Below, in pieces: positions 1 through 5,910 of a DNA stretch of 6,954 nucleotides. Position 1 is the stretch's first letter. The number at the start of each line of letters is the position of its first letter. Origin of the DNA: Lachnospiraceae bacterium UBA7026 (GTDB lineage: Bacteria > Bacillota > Clostridia > Lachnospirales > Lachnospiraceae). The notes under the pieces are model-generated. The model saw nothing but the letters and a program-made list of their open reading frames with translations, made no database searches and was not told the origin of the DNA. The stretch covers positions 1 to 6,954 of the forward strand of contig DLBH01000047.1 in the NCBI GenBank assembly GCA_002494165.1, read 5' to 3'. Position numbers and translations under genes: made by a program.

Positions 1-1
1 C

Positions 2-217
2 CTGCTCGACGAGATCGAGGCAGCCTTGGACGATGCCAATATCAACAGGTTTTCCAGGTATCTGAAGCGGCTGGCCAGGGATACCCAGTTTATCGTCATC
101 ACCCACCGGCGGGGAACCATGAGCGCGGCCGAAGCCCTCTATGGGATCACCATGCAGGAAAAGGGAGTGTCCACCCTGATTTCCGTGGACCTGATCGATG
201 ATAAAAGCATCAACTGA
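2..217 (+). CDS. smc: Chromosome segregation protein SMC, C-terminal fragment (5' end outside window)
   Basis: This is the last 71 codons of an SMC ATPase, the DNA-binding motor of the bacterial condensin complex with ScpA and ScpB, acting on the nucleoid. The frame is open from the window edge and ends at TGA 215-217. The visible part is the C-terminal half of the head domain. It begins with the Walker B and D-loop stretch LLDEIEAALDDAN, where the DE pair is the catalytic motif. The switch/H-loop segment QFIVITHRRGTM follows, then the family-typical ending with YGITMQEKGVS. Nothing is truncated at the 3' end. The ATG/TTG codons inside the fragment are not starts, because Walker B lies upstream of them. 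ftsY follows after 86 bases, as it commonly does in Firmicutes. Identity is secure from these motifs. Confidence 0.95.
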   Translation: MLDEIEAALDDANINRFSRYLKRLARDTQFIVITHRRGTMSAAEALYGITMQEKGVSTLISVDLIDDKSIN

Positions 218-221
218 CCAG

Positions 222-239
222 AGGGACCCAGGGTCCTTT
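222..239 (+). terminator. Possible weak terminator after smc
   Basis: Five bases past the smc stop, AGGGAC (222-227) can pair with GTCCTT (233-238) around the loop CCAGG, including one G-T pair. A short T-rich stretch (237-239, then ATT) follows. The stem is only 6 bp and the U tract is poor, so this may be a leaky terminator or chance. Confidence 0.3.
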
Positions 240-242
240 ATT

Positions 243-264
243 ACCGGGCCGGACCGGGCCCGGT
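243..264 (+). repeat. GC-rich perfect inverted repeat in the smc-ftsY gap
   Basis: ACCGGGCC (243-250) and GGCCCGGT (257-264) form a perfect 8-bp stem around the 6-base loop GGACCG. The same octamer ACCGGGCC also recurs directly at 253-260, so alternative pairings are possible. There is no U tract after it, so it is not a standard intrinsic terminator. It could stall polymerase, protect the ftsY mRNA 5' end after processing, or bind a protein. The function is unknown. Confidence 0.6.
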
Positions 265-303
265 GCCCTAAGACATTTAAGCAGATTATGTGAGGAGAAA
301 TAA

Positions 304-1263
304 ATGGAAGAGAAAAAAGGTTTTTTTCGGCGTCTGGTCGAAGGATTGACAAAAACCCGTAAAAATATAGCCTCCGGTCTGGATTCCATATTCCGGGGCT
401 TCTCAAAGATCGATGACGATTTCTATGAGGAGCTGGAGGAGATCCTGATCATGGGTGACCTGGGCGTGGATACGACCATGACCATCATTGAGAATCTCCA
501 GGACCAGGTCCGGGAGAAGAAGATCAAAGACCCCCAGGACTGCAGACAGCTGCTGATCGATATCATCAAGGACCAGATGGCTGTGGACGAGTCAGCCTAC
601 GATTTTGAGGACAGGACCTCCGTTGTCCTGGTCATCGGCGTCAACGGTGTGGGCAAGACTACCACCATCGGCAAGCTGGCCGCCCAGCTCAAGGGCAGGA
701 AGAAGAAGGTCATGATGGCAGCGGCGGATACCTTCCGGGCGGCAGCCATAGAGCAGCTGACAGAGTGGTCCAACCGGGCCGGTGTAGATATCATCGCCCA
801 CCAGGAAGGGTCTGACCCGGCAGCGGTGGTCTATGACGCCTGCCAGGCAGCCAGGTCCAGGAATGTGGACATTCTTTTAGTGGATACGGCAGGAAGACTG
901 CACAATAAAAAGAATCTGATGAACGAGCTCTCCAAGATCCGCCGGGTCATCGAGAGGGAATTCCCCGAAGCTTACCTGGAGACCCTCATCGTCCTTGACG
1001 GCACCACAGGCCAGAATGCCCTGGTCCAGGCCCGTCAGTTCAAGGAAGTCAGCGATATCTCCGGTATCGTCCTGACCAAGCTGGACGGAACCGCCAAGGG
1101 TGGTATCGCCATCGCCATCCAGGCAGAACTGGGCATACCGGTCAAGTATATCGGTGTGGGCGAGCAAATCGATGATTTACAGAAATTTGATCCGGATTCC
1201 TTCGTCAATGCTCTCTTTGAGAAACCGGAGGAAGAAGATGAAGGAGGAGAGGAAAATGAATAA
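304..1263 (+). CDS. ftsY: Signal recognition particle receptor FtsY
   Basis: This 319-residue GTPase is the membrane-associated SRP receptor; it pairs with Ffh to deliver ribosomes making membrane proteins to the Sec translocon. A short charged N-terminal region and helical N domain (to about residue 105) precede the G domain. The P-loop GVNGVGKTT spans residues 112-120. The SRP-GTPase insertion motif DTFRAAA starts at D142, VDTAGR is at 193-198, and the [10 protein letters not shown] guanine-specificity and closing motif is at 258-267. The length is normal for Firmicutes, which lack the long acidic A domain of E. coli. The start is supported by GAGGAG at 292-297, 6 bases upstream. The protein ends in an unusually acidic tail of about 15 residues ([14 protein letters not shown]). 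The purine-rich DNA of that tail also carries the ribosome binding site of ilvA, which overlaps ftsY by 8 bases. Confidence 0.97.
   Translation: MEEKKGFFRRLVEGLTKTRKNIASGLDSIFRGFSKIDDDFYEELEEILIMGDLGVDTTMTIIENLQDQVREKKIKDPQDCRQLLIDIIKDQMAVDESAYDFEDRTSVVLVIGVNGVGKTTTIGKLAAQLKGRKKKVMMAAADTFRAAAIEQLTEWSNRAGVDIIAHQEGSDPAAVVYDACQAARSRNVDILLVDTAGRLHNKKNLMNELSKIRRVIEREFPEAYLETLIVLDGTTGQNALVQARQFKEVSDISGIVLTKLDGTAKGGIAIAIQAELGIPVKYIGVGEQIDDLQKFDPDSFVNALFEKPEEEDEGGEENE
1242..1247 (+). promoter_or_regulatory. Ribosome binding site of ilvA, inside ftsY
   Basis: AGGAGG lies 8 bases before ATG 1256. It decides that start over the in-frame ATG at 1238, which would place the site inside the gene, and over the much longer open frame that reaches back to 1100 inside ftsY. 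Confidence 0.85.
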
Positions 1264-2485
1264 GTTAAGTCTGGAAAAATTTGAAGAAGCCTATGACCTC
1301 CTGGAGCGGGTGGTCCTTCCTACTAATCTTATCTACAGTGATTATTTTTCCAGTTCTACTGGCAACCGGGTATATTTCAAGCCCGAGAACCTGCAGCAGA
1401 CCGGTGCCTACAAGATCCGTGGCGCTTACTATAAGATTTCGACACTGACAGAGGAAGAGAGGGCCCGGGGACTGATCACAGCCTCCGCTGGCAACCATGC
1501 CCAGGGTGTGGCCTACGCGGCCCAGCGTTTCAAAGCTCCGGCCACCATCGTGATGCCCACCACCACCCCCCTTCTCAAGGTCAACAGAACCAAGGCCTAT
1601 GGGGCCAATGTCCTTCTTTACGGGGATGTCTTTGATGAGGCCTGTGACAAGGCCCTGGCCCTGGCGGAAGAGCATGGTTATACTTACGTAGCCCCCTTTG
1701 ACGACCTGGCCGTAGCCACAGGACAGGGATCCATAGCCATGGAGATCGTCAAGGAGCTGCCTACAGTAGACATGATCCTGGTTCCCGTGGGAGGCGGCGG
1801 CCTGGCCACAGGTATCTCCACTCTTGCTAAAATGCTTAATCCCAAGATCAAGGTAATCGGCGTGGAGCCGGAGGGAGCCAACTGCCTGCAGGCCTCTCTG
1901 GAGGCCGGCCACCCGGTGACCCTGCCCCATGTCAATACTATCGCCGACGGCACGGCGGTCAAGACACCGGGGACCCTTATTTTCCCTTATCTGCAGGAGA
2001 ACCTGGATGACGTTATTACCATAGAGGATGAGGAGCTGATCGTGGCCTTCCTGGATATGCTGGAGAACCATAAGCTGGTCGTGGAGAATTCCGGCCTGCT
2101 GACAGTGGCTGCCTTAAAGCATATCCCCCAGGATAACCTGAAGGTGGTTTCCGTCTTAAGCGGAGGCAACATGGATATTATCACCCTGTCTTCCGTCGTC
2201 CAGTACGGACTCATCAAGAGGTCACGTATTTTCACCGTTTCTGTTTACCTGCCTGATATCCCGGGCCAGCTCACCAAGGTATCCCAGGTGATCGCTGACA
2301 AGCAGGGTAATGTCATCAAGCTGGACCACAACCAGTTTATCAGTGTCAACAGAAACCAGGCTGTGGAGCTGACCATCACCTTAGAGGCCTTTGGTCCCAG
2401 CCATAAGGAGGAGATCATCAAGGCTTTAGAGGAGGCCGGTTTCCATCCGGAGGAGAAGAATCCCAGGGGGACAACCATCGGATAA
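1256..2485 (+). CDS. ilvA: Threonine ammonia-lyase, PLP-dependent, with C-terminal ACT-type domain
   Basis: The predicted 409-residue enzyme deaminates threonine to 2-oxobutanoate and ammonia in the cytoplasm, feeding isoleucine synthesis or threonine catabolism. The fold-type II PLP core fills about residues 1-315. The Schiff-base lysine is K53 in ENLQQTGAYKIRGA, the substrate loop SAGNHAQG is at 77-84, and the phosphate-binding glycine loop VPVGGGG is at 176-182. A single ACT-like regulatory domain follows from about 324 (FTVSVYLPDIPGQL). This architecture and length fit the medium, single-ACT class (about 400 residues), rather than E. coli TdcB (329, no ACT) or the long two-ACT biosynthetic IlvA. 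It is therefore probably allosterically regulated, but the effector cannot be read from sequence. Translation is likely coupled to ftsY through the 8-base overlap. Some annotations would call it tdcB-like; serine dehydratase activity is also possible. Confidence 0.93.
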   Translation: MNKLSLEKFEEAYDLLERVVLPTNLIYSDYFSSSTGNRVYFKPENLQQTGAYKIRGAYYKISTLTEEERARGLITASAGNHAQGVAYAAQRFKAPATIVMPTTTPLLKVNRTKAYGANVLLYGDVFDEACDKALALAEEHGYTYVAPFDDLAVATGQGSIAMEIVKELPTVDMILVPVGGGGLATGISTLAKMLNPKIKVIGVEPEGANCLQASLEAGHPVTLPHVNTIADGTAVKTPGTLIFPYLQENLDDVITIEDEELIVAFLDMLENHKLVVENSGLLTVAALKHIPQDNLKVVSVLSGGNMDIITLSSVVQYGLIKRSRIFTVSVYLPDIPGQLTKVSQVIADKQGNVIKLDHNQFISVNRNQAVELTITLEAFGPSHKEEIIKALEEAGFHPEEKNPRGTTIG

Positions 2486-2498
2486 GCGGACAAATATC

Positions 2499-2526
2499 TT
2501 GCAAAACCAAGGATGTCTGTTATAAT
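2499..2526 (+). promoter_or_regulatory. Probable sigma-A-type promoter for the yqhY-like/nusB unit
   Basis: A perfect -10 box TATAAT (2521-2526) is preceded by an extended -10 TGT (2518-2520). A 4/6 match to the -35 box, TTGCAA (2499-2504), lies 16 bases upstream. Transcription would begin near 2533. The promoter lies in the non-coding gap just after ilvA and faces the Gls24-family gene. It is the best promoter in the window. Confidence 0.75.
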
Positions 2527-2537
2527 TAGAGCATGAA

Positions 2538-2573
2538 TCATGAAACATGCTCTGCAGCATGTTTTTGTCATGA
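2538..2573 (+). terminator. Leader hairpin: ilvA terminator and/or attenuator
   Basis: AAACATGCT (2543-2551) pairs perfectly with AGCATGTTT (2556-2564) around the loop CTGC, and the T run 2562-2566 overlaps the 3' arm. The self-complementary TCATGA at 2538-2543 and again at 2568-2573 can lengthen the stem across a small bulge. The hairpin starts only about 5-10 bases after the expected transcription start. It may end ilvA read-through transcripts, attenuate the new transcript or stabilise its 5' end. The U tract is short, so termination strength is uncertain. Confidence 0.5.
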
Positions 2574-2596
2574 CAGGATGACATTTTTCATCTATG

Positions 2597-2603
2597 AAGG
2601 AGG
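2597..2603 (+). promoter_or_regulatory. Ribosome binding site of the yqhY-like gene
   Basis: AAGGAGG ends 5 bases before ATG 2609. It overlaps the codons after the alternative ATG at 2594, so it argues for the start at 2609. Confidence 0.85.
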
Positions 2604-2608
2604 CCATT

Positions 2609-2980
2609 ATGGATAAAGAGAACAGGAACTCTTATAATATAGAAGACGTGGGACAGGTTCAGATTGCCGATGAAGTAATCGCGGTCATCGCAGGCCTGGC
2701 AGCCACAGAGGTGGAGGGCGTTACCAAAATGTCCGGCAACATCACCAATGAGATTGTCAGCAAGCTCGGTATGAAGAATCTTTCCAAGGGAGTCAAGGTA
2801 GAGATCCAGGACCAGGATGTAGAGGTTACTTTAAACCTTGTCCTTGCCTACGGAGTAAGCATCCCCAGAACCTCCAAGGAGGTCCAGGAAAAGGTGAAGA
2901 ACGCCATCGAGAATATGACCGGCATGACCGTGAGGGAAGTGAATATCCGCATCGCCGGCATTGATATGGGGGAGGAATAG
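2609..2980 (+). CDS. yqhY: Asp23/Gls24 family protein, YqhY-like
   Basis: This is a 123-residue protein of the Asp23/Gls24 (DUF322) family, small cytoplasmic or membrane-peripheral proteins linked to envelope stress and, for B. subtilis YqhY, to control of acetyl-CoA carboxylase. Family features visible are the opening GQVQIADEVIAVIAGLAATEVEGVTKM (about residues 12-38) and the strand pattern VKVEIQDQDVEVTLNLVLAYGVSIP. It ends with the VQEKVKNAIENMTGMTVREVNIRIAGI helix-strand close. No signal peptide or membrane segment is seen. The start follows from the AAGGAGG site. nusB downstream reproduces the conserved yqhY-nusB pair, but the accB-accC genes found upstream in B. subtilis are replaced here by ilvA. 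Family membership is firm; the functional equivalence to YqhY is inferred from position. Confidence 0.9.
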   Translation: MDKENRNSYNIEDVGQVQIADEVIAVIAGLAATEVEGVTKMSGNITNEIVSKLGMKNLSKGVKVEIQDQDVEVTLNLVLAYGVSIPRTSKEVQEKVKNAIENMTGMTVREVNIRIAGIDMGEE

Positions 2981-3071
2981 ACTCCTGTCTGCTTCAGGGG
3001 GAGATCCTTTACCCGGCCTGTCTGAACTGCTTTTGATTTTAAAAAATACTTGAACCCGCGGAGGACTACAT
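2981..3071 (+). other. Gap between the yqhY-like gene and nusB, weakly structured
   Basis: These 91 bases contain no ORF of note. CCTGTCTG occurs twice (2984-2991 and 3017-3024). CAGG (2995-2998) plus GGG (2999-3001) can pair with CCC (3012-3014) and CCTG (3017-3020) around a 10-base loop, but there is no adjacent U run. No convincing promoter is seen. The nusB ribosome binding site GGAGGA is at 3060-3065. Confidence 0.35.
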
Positions 3072-3476
3072 ATGAAGATGTCAAGAAGAAAGCTGAGAGA
3101 AACGATCTTTCTGCTCTTATTCCGAATCGAATTTAACACACCGGAGGAACTGCGGGAGCAGATGGACTGGTTTTTTGAAAAAAGCGAAGAGTATTCGCCG
3201 GATGACACCCGGATGATCCGGGACAAGATAGAGGACATCCTCTCAAGACTGCCTGAGATCGATGGCATCATCAGCGAGATTTGTGAAGGCTGGAGCATCA
3301 GCCGCCTGGGAAAGGCGGAACTGGCCCTGCTCCGGCTTGCGGTTTACGAGATCAGGATGGATGACAGCATTCCTACAGGGGTAGCCATCAATGAGGCGGT
3401 GGAACTGACCAAGATCTACTGCAGTGAGGAAGCACCCCGTTTCGTGAACGGTGTACTGGCCAAGCTGGCGAAATAA
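3072..3476 (+). CDS. nusB: Transcription antitermination factor NusB
   Basis: This 134-residue all-helical RNA-binding protein, with NusE (ribosomal protein S10), recognises boxA in nascent rRNA and supports processive transcription of rRNA operons. The family signature is clear. An N-terminal helix SRRKLRETIFLLLFRIEF is followed by the central WSISRLGKAELALLRLAVYEI segment (about residues 75-95). The highly conserved PTGVAINEAVELTKIYCSEEAPRFVNGVLAKLAK close (about 101-134) includes the FVNGVL motif. Length is normal. The start at 3072 has GGAGGA (3060-3065) 6 bases upstream; an ATG two codons later at 3078 is spaced less well. The gene sits directly before a strong intrinsic terminator. In B. 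subtilis folD follows nusB; here it does not. Confidence 0.96.
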   Translation: MKMSRRKLRETIFLLLFRIEFNTPEELREQMDWFFEKSEEYSPDDTRMIRDKIEDILSRLPEIDGIISEICEGWSISRLGKAELALLRLAVYEIRMDDSIPTGVAINEAVELTKIYCSEEAPRFVNGVLAKLAK

Positions 3477-3496
3477 GACATAAGAGATTATGATAC

Positions 3497-3527
3497 AGCG
3501 GCGGGGAAGGATCCTGCCGCTTTTTTT
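3497..3527 (+). terminator. Intrinsic terminator downstream of nusB
   Basis: AGCGGCGGG (3497-3505) pairs with CCTGCCGCT (3513-3521) as a 9-bp stem with one G-T pair and the loop GAAGGAT. Seven Ts follow (3521-3527). It begins 20 bases after the nusB stop and is the best terminator in the window. It lies within the upstream extension of the xseA reading frame, which is one reason the later xseA start is preferred. No clear promoter follows it, so xseA expression probably depends on read-through or an unrecognised promoter. Confidence 0.85.
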
Positions 3528-3564
3528 ACCAGGAAAGAAGGCACAGGTATTCGGGAAAACCAGT

Positions 3565-4788
3565 ATGAAAAGAGAGACCACATTTTCCGTCTCCCAGGTG
3601 AATTCTTATATTCACCGCATTTTCGAGGGGGACTATGCTTTAAAAAGAATAAAGATCCGGGGAGAGGTATCCAATTGTAAATACCACTCTTCCGGCCATA
3701 TATATTTTACCCTGAAGGATGAGAAAAGTGCCTTAAGCTGCGTCATGTTTTCCTCGGACCGGACCCGGGGCTTAGGCTTCCGGCTGGAGAACGGCCAGTC
3801 CGTGGTGGCGGAGGGCAACATCACCGTCTACATAAGAGACGGGGCCTACCAGCTCTATGCCAGAAAGATCAGCTTAGATGGCACCGGGGCTCTCTATCTC
3901 ATGTTTGAGCAGAGGAAACAGGAGCTCTATGAAAAGGGTTATTTTGATTTTGACCGCAAGAAGCCCCTGCCTGCCTACCCCAGGCACATCGGTATCGTCA
4001 CTGCCTCCACCGGGGCTGCCATCAGGGATATCCAGAGCGTGGCCAGGAGGCGGAACCCCTATGTCCAGCTCTACCTTTACCCGGCCAGAGTCCAGGGAGA
4101 GGGGGCTGCCAGGGAGATCGCCCAGGGTATCCGCTTTTTCGACCGGGCCGGGGTGGATGTCATCATCATCGGCCGGGGAGGAGGATCCATCGAGGACCTC
4201 TGGGCTTTCAATGAATTGGAGGTGGCCGATGCCATCTACCAGGCCAGGACCCCTATCGTGTCGGGAACCGGCCATGAGATCGATAACACCATCGCGGACT
4301 ACTGTGCCGACCAGAGGGCGGCCACACCATCGGCGGCCTGCGAACTGGTGGTTCCTGACATAGGGACCATCCTCATGCAGCTGGATAATTATTCCGACAG
4401 TCTCCAGTATCTGATGGACCAGAAGTTGTCGGCAGCCAGCCGTCAGCTGACCCTGCTCCAGTCCAGACTGGAAAATGCCAGACCCCAGAAAAAGCTTCAC
4501 GACCAGAAGCTGCTGGCCCAGGCCTTGTCCATGCGTCTGGGAAGGGCAGCCGAAGCTAAGCTGGCCATGAGGAGGCAGGACTACCAGCTGCTTTTGGAGA
4601 GACTTTCAGCCCTTTCACCGGCTTCCAGATTAAGAGGCGGTTACGTTTTTGCCCAGGACCTGGAGGGCAGGGCCCTATCTTCAGCTGCCATGCTGAAGCC
4701 CGGTGACCCCCTGCAGCTGGTATTCTCAGATGGTCAGGCTCTGGTTAAGACCCTGTCGGTGGATCTGCAGGAAGACAAAGATCGATGA
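3565..4788 (+). CDS. xseA: Exodeoxyribonuclease VII large subunit
   Basis: This is the 407-residue catalytic subunit of exonuclease VII, which with several XseB copies degrades single-stranded DNA from both ends in DNA repair. An N-terminal OB fold (about residues 5-100, from FSVSQVNSYI to the IRGEVSN and SGHIYFTLKD strands) binds DNA. The catalytic domain contains HIGIVTASTGAAIRDI, GRGGGS at 203-208, SGTGHEID starting at 233 (H237), and DQRAATPSAACELVVPD. A long helical, probably coiled-coil region follows, then the short closing segment LRGGYVFAQD. It is somewhat shorter than E. coli XseA (456), as is usual in Clostridia. The start is chosen by homology (MKRETTFSVSQ); the frame is open back to ATG 3490, but that would translate the terminator hairpin. 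The ribosome binding site at 3565 is weak (GGGAAA at 3553-3558), unlike its neighbours. Confidence 0.94.
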   Translation: MKRETTFSVSQVNSYIHRIFEGDYALKRIKIRGEVSNCKYHSSGHIYFTLKDEKSALSCVMFSSDRTRGLGFRLENGQSVVAEGNITVYIRDGAYQLYARKISLDGTGALYLMFEQRKQELYEKGYFDFDRKKPLPAYPRHIGIVTASTGAAIRDIQSVARRRNPYVQLYLYPARVQGEGAAREIAQGIRFFDRAGVDVIIIGRGGGSIEDLWAFNELEVADAIYQARTPIVSGTGHEIDNTIADYCADQRAATPSAACELVVPDIGTILMQLDNYSDSLQYLMDQKLSAASRQLTLLQSRLENARPQKKLHDQKLLAQALSMRLGRAAEAKLAMRRQDYQLLLERLSALSPASRLRGGYVFAQDLEGRALSSAAMLKPGDPLQLVFSDGQALVKTLSVDLQEDKDR

Positions 4789-4817
4789 TAATCTAAAAGA
4801 ATTGAGGAGAGATATCT

Positions 4818-5054
4818 ATGGCTAAGGCGAAGTTTTCTGTGGAAGCTGCCTTCGAGGAGCTGAATCAGATCATAGAAAAGATGGAGGATCCGGACTTAAG
4901 TCTCAGTGACTCCATGACCTATTATAAAAAGGGGGTCAAGCTGCTGGAAAAATGCGGCAAGACCCTGGACCAGACGGAAAAAGAAATGATTGTATTACAG
5001 GAGGGACAAAATGAGCTCAGCCTTGAAGGAACAGATCAGCAGGAGAACCAGTGA
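4818..5054 (+). CDS. xseB: Exodeoxyribonuclease VII small subunit
   Basis: This 78-residue helical protein is the small subunit that wraps the XseA coiled coil to make active exonuclease VII. The family pattern is plain: FEEAF-like opening VEAAFEELNQIIEKMEDPDLSLSDSMTYYKKGVKLLEKCGKTLDQTEKEM, two amphipathic helices joined by the PDLSLSDS turn. The acidic and glutamine-rich C-terminal tail is not conserved. GAGGAG at 4804-4809 lies 8 bases before the ATG. It follows xseA by 29 bases, and its last 44 bases overlap ispA in another frame, so the two are probably translationally coupled. Confidence 0.95.
   Translation: MAKAKFSVEAAFEELNQIIEKMEDPDLSLSDSMTYYKKGVKLLEKCGKTLDQTEKEMIVLQEGQNELSLEGTDQQENQ
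4999..5005 (+). promoter_or_regulatory. Ribosome binding site of ispA, inside xseB
   Basis: AGGAGGG ends 5 bases before ATG 5011 and lies within the xseB coding sequence. It decides the ispA start over an in-frame TTG at 4990, which lies upstream of the site. Confidence 0.85.
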
Positions 5055-5907
5055 GATAGAAGAGACCATCTATGCCTACCTGCCTCCGGCGGAGGGACTC
5101 CAGAAGACTGTGATCTCCGCCATGGAATACACTCTGAAGGCAGGGGGCAAGCGGCTTCGGCCCATGCTCATGGATGAGACCTTTAAAAGCTTTGGCGGCA
5201 CAGACCGGGAGCTCATCGAGCCCTTCATGGCCGCCATGGAGATGATCCACACCTACTCCCTTATTCATGACGACCTGCCCTGTATGGATAATGATGATTA
5301 CCGCCGGGGCAAGCCCACAGCCCATGTGGTCTATGGGGAGGATATGGCCCTGCTGGCCGGGGACGCCCTCTTAAACTATGCCTTTGAAGTGGCCGCCAGG
5401 GCCTTCCGGGGAGATGAGAGGGACATCAACACTGCCAGAGCCTTCCGGGTTCTCACCAGCAAGCCCGGCATCTCCGGAATGATCGGAGGCCAGGTGATCG
5501 ATGTGGAGAACACAGGGAAAGTTATAAACTTAGATATCCTCATGACCATCCATAAGCTGAAGACAGCTGCCTTGATCGAGTGCTCCATGATGATCGGAGC
5601 CATTTTGGCTGGGGCAGATGATCAGGTAGTGAAAAAGGTGGAGAAGATTGCTTCCGGCATAGGAATCGCCTTCCAGATCCAGGATGATATTCTGGACGTG
5701 ACCAGCAGTGAGGAAGTTCTGGGCAAGCCGGTAGGCAGCGATGAGAAAAATGAGAAGATTACCTATGTCAGCTTAAAGGGCCTGGACCAGGCTGCCGCTG
5801 ACGTAGACAGATACACAGAAGAGGCCATCCGTATTTACGACAGTCTTGGCCTGGAAAATGCATTCTTAAGAGACCTGCTGCTTTCCCTGACCAGACGGAA
5901 AAAATAA
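5011..5907 (+). CDS. ispA: Farnesyl diphosphate synthase (short-chain trans-polyprenyl diphosphate synthase)
   Basis: The 298-residue cytoplasmic enzyme condenses isopentenyl diphosphate with dimethylallyl and then geranyl diphosphate to give farnesyl diphosphate, a precursor of undecaprenyl carrier lipid and quinones. Substrate-binding GGKRLRP is at residues 45-51. The first aspartate-rich motif is DDLPCMD at 87-93, followed by NDDYRRGKPT. GGQVIDVE lies mid-protein, and the second aspartate-rich motif FQIQDDILD is at 221-229 with the downstream GKPVGSDEKN loop. The PC insertion inside the first motif and the overall pattern match bacterial FPP synthases; product length is inferred, and geranylgeranyl synthesis cannot be excluded. 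The start is set by the AGGAGGG site inside xseB. In B. subtilis dxs comes next, but here tlyA begins 3 bases after the stop. Confidence 0.94.
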   Translation: MSSALKEQISRRTSEIEETIYAYLPPAEGLQKTVISAMEYTLKAGGKRLRPMLMDETFKSFGGTDRELIEPFMAAMEMIHTYSLIHDDLPCMDNDDYRRGKPTAHVVYGEDMALLAGDALLNYAFEVAARAFRGDERDINTARAFRVLTSKPGISGMIGGQVIDVENTGKVINLDILMTIHKLKTAALIECSMMIGAILAGADDQVVKKVEKIASGIGIAFQIQDDILDVTSSEEVLGKPVGSDEKNEKITYVSLKGLDQAAADVDRYTEEAIRIYDSLGLENAFLRDLLLSLTRRKK

Positions 5908-5910
5908 GTT

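Noticed and set aside
1100..1255. Upstream extension of the ilvA reading frame inside ftsY
   Set aside because: It lies within the conserved C-terminal GTPase region of ftsY, shows no homology to the enzyme family, and the AGGAGG at 1242-1247 marks the start at 1256.
1265..2071. Long minus-strand open frame (268 codons) opposite ilvA
   Set aside because: The translation is Gly/His/Gln-rich with no recognisable family, and the opposite strand encodes a fully conserved enzyme. It is a GC-driven shadow.
2533..2616. Possible 27-codon leader peptide starting at the predicted transcription start of the yqhY-like mRNA
   Set aside because: It would be leaderless with no ribosome binding site, shows no run of regulatory codons, and runs through the hairpin and the ribosome binding site of the next gene. 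Chance is the simpler explanation.
3022..3050. Promoter-like AT-rich stretch before nusB
   Set aside because: TTGATT and similar -35-like words have no acceptable -10 box at 16-18 bases; the A run alone is not evidence.
3490..3564. N-terminal extension of XseA from ATG 3490
   Set aside because: It would translate a canonical terminator hairpin and T run, has a poor ribosome binding site, and adds residues absent from the family.
3874..4500. Long minus-strand open frame (208 codons) opposite xseA, and a plus-strand frame at 3878-4363
   Set aside because: Both overlie the conserved xseA catalytic region and have the biased composition of out-of-frame translation, with no domain pattern.
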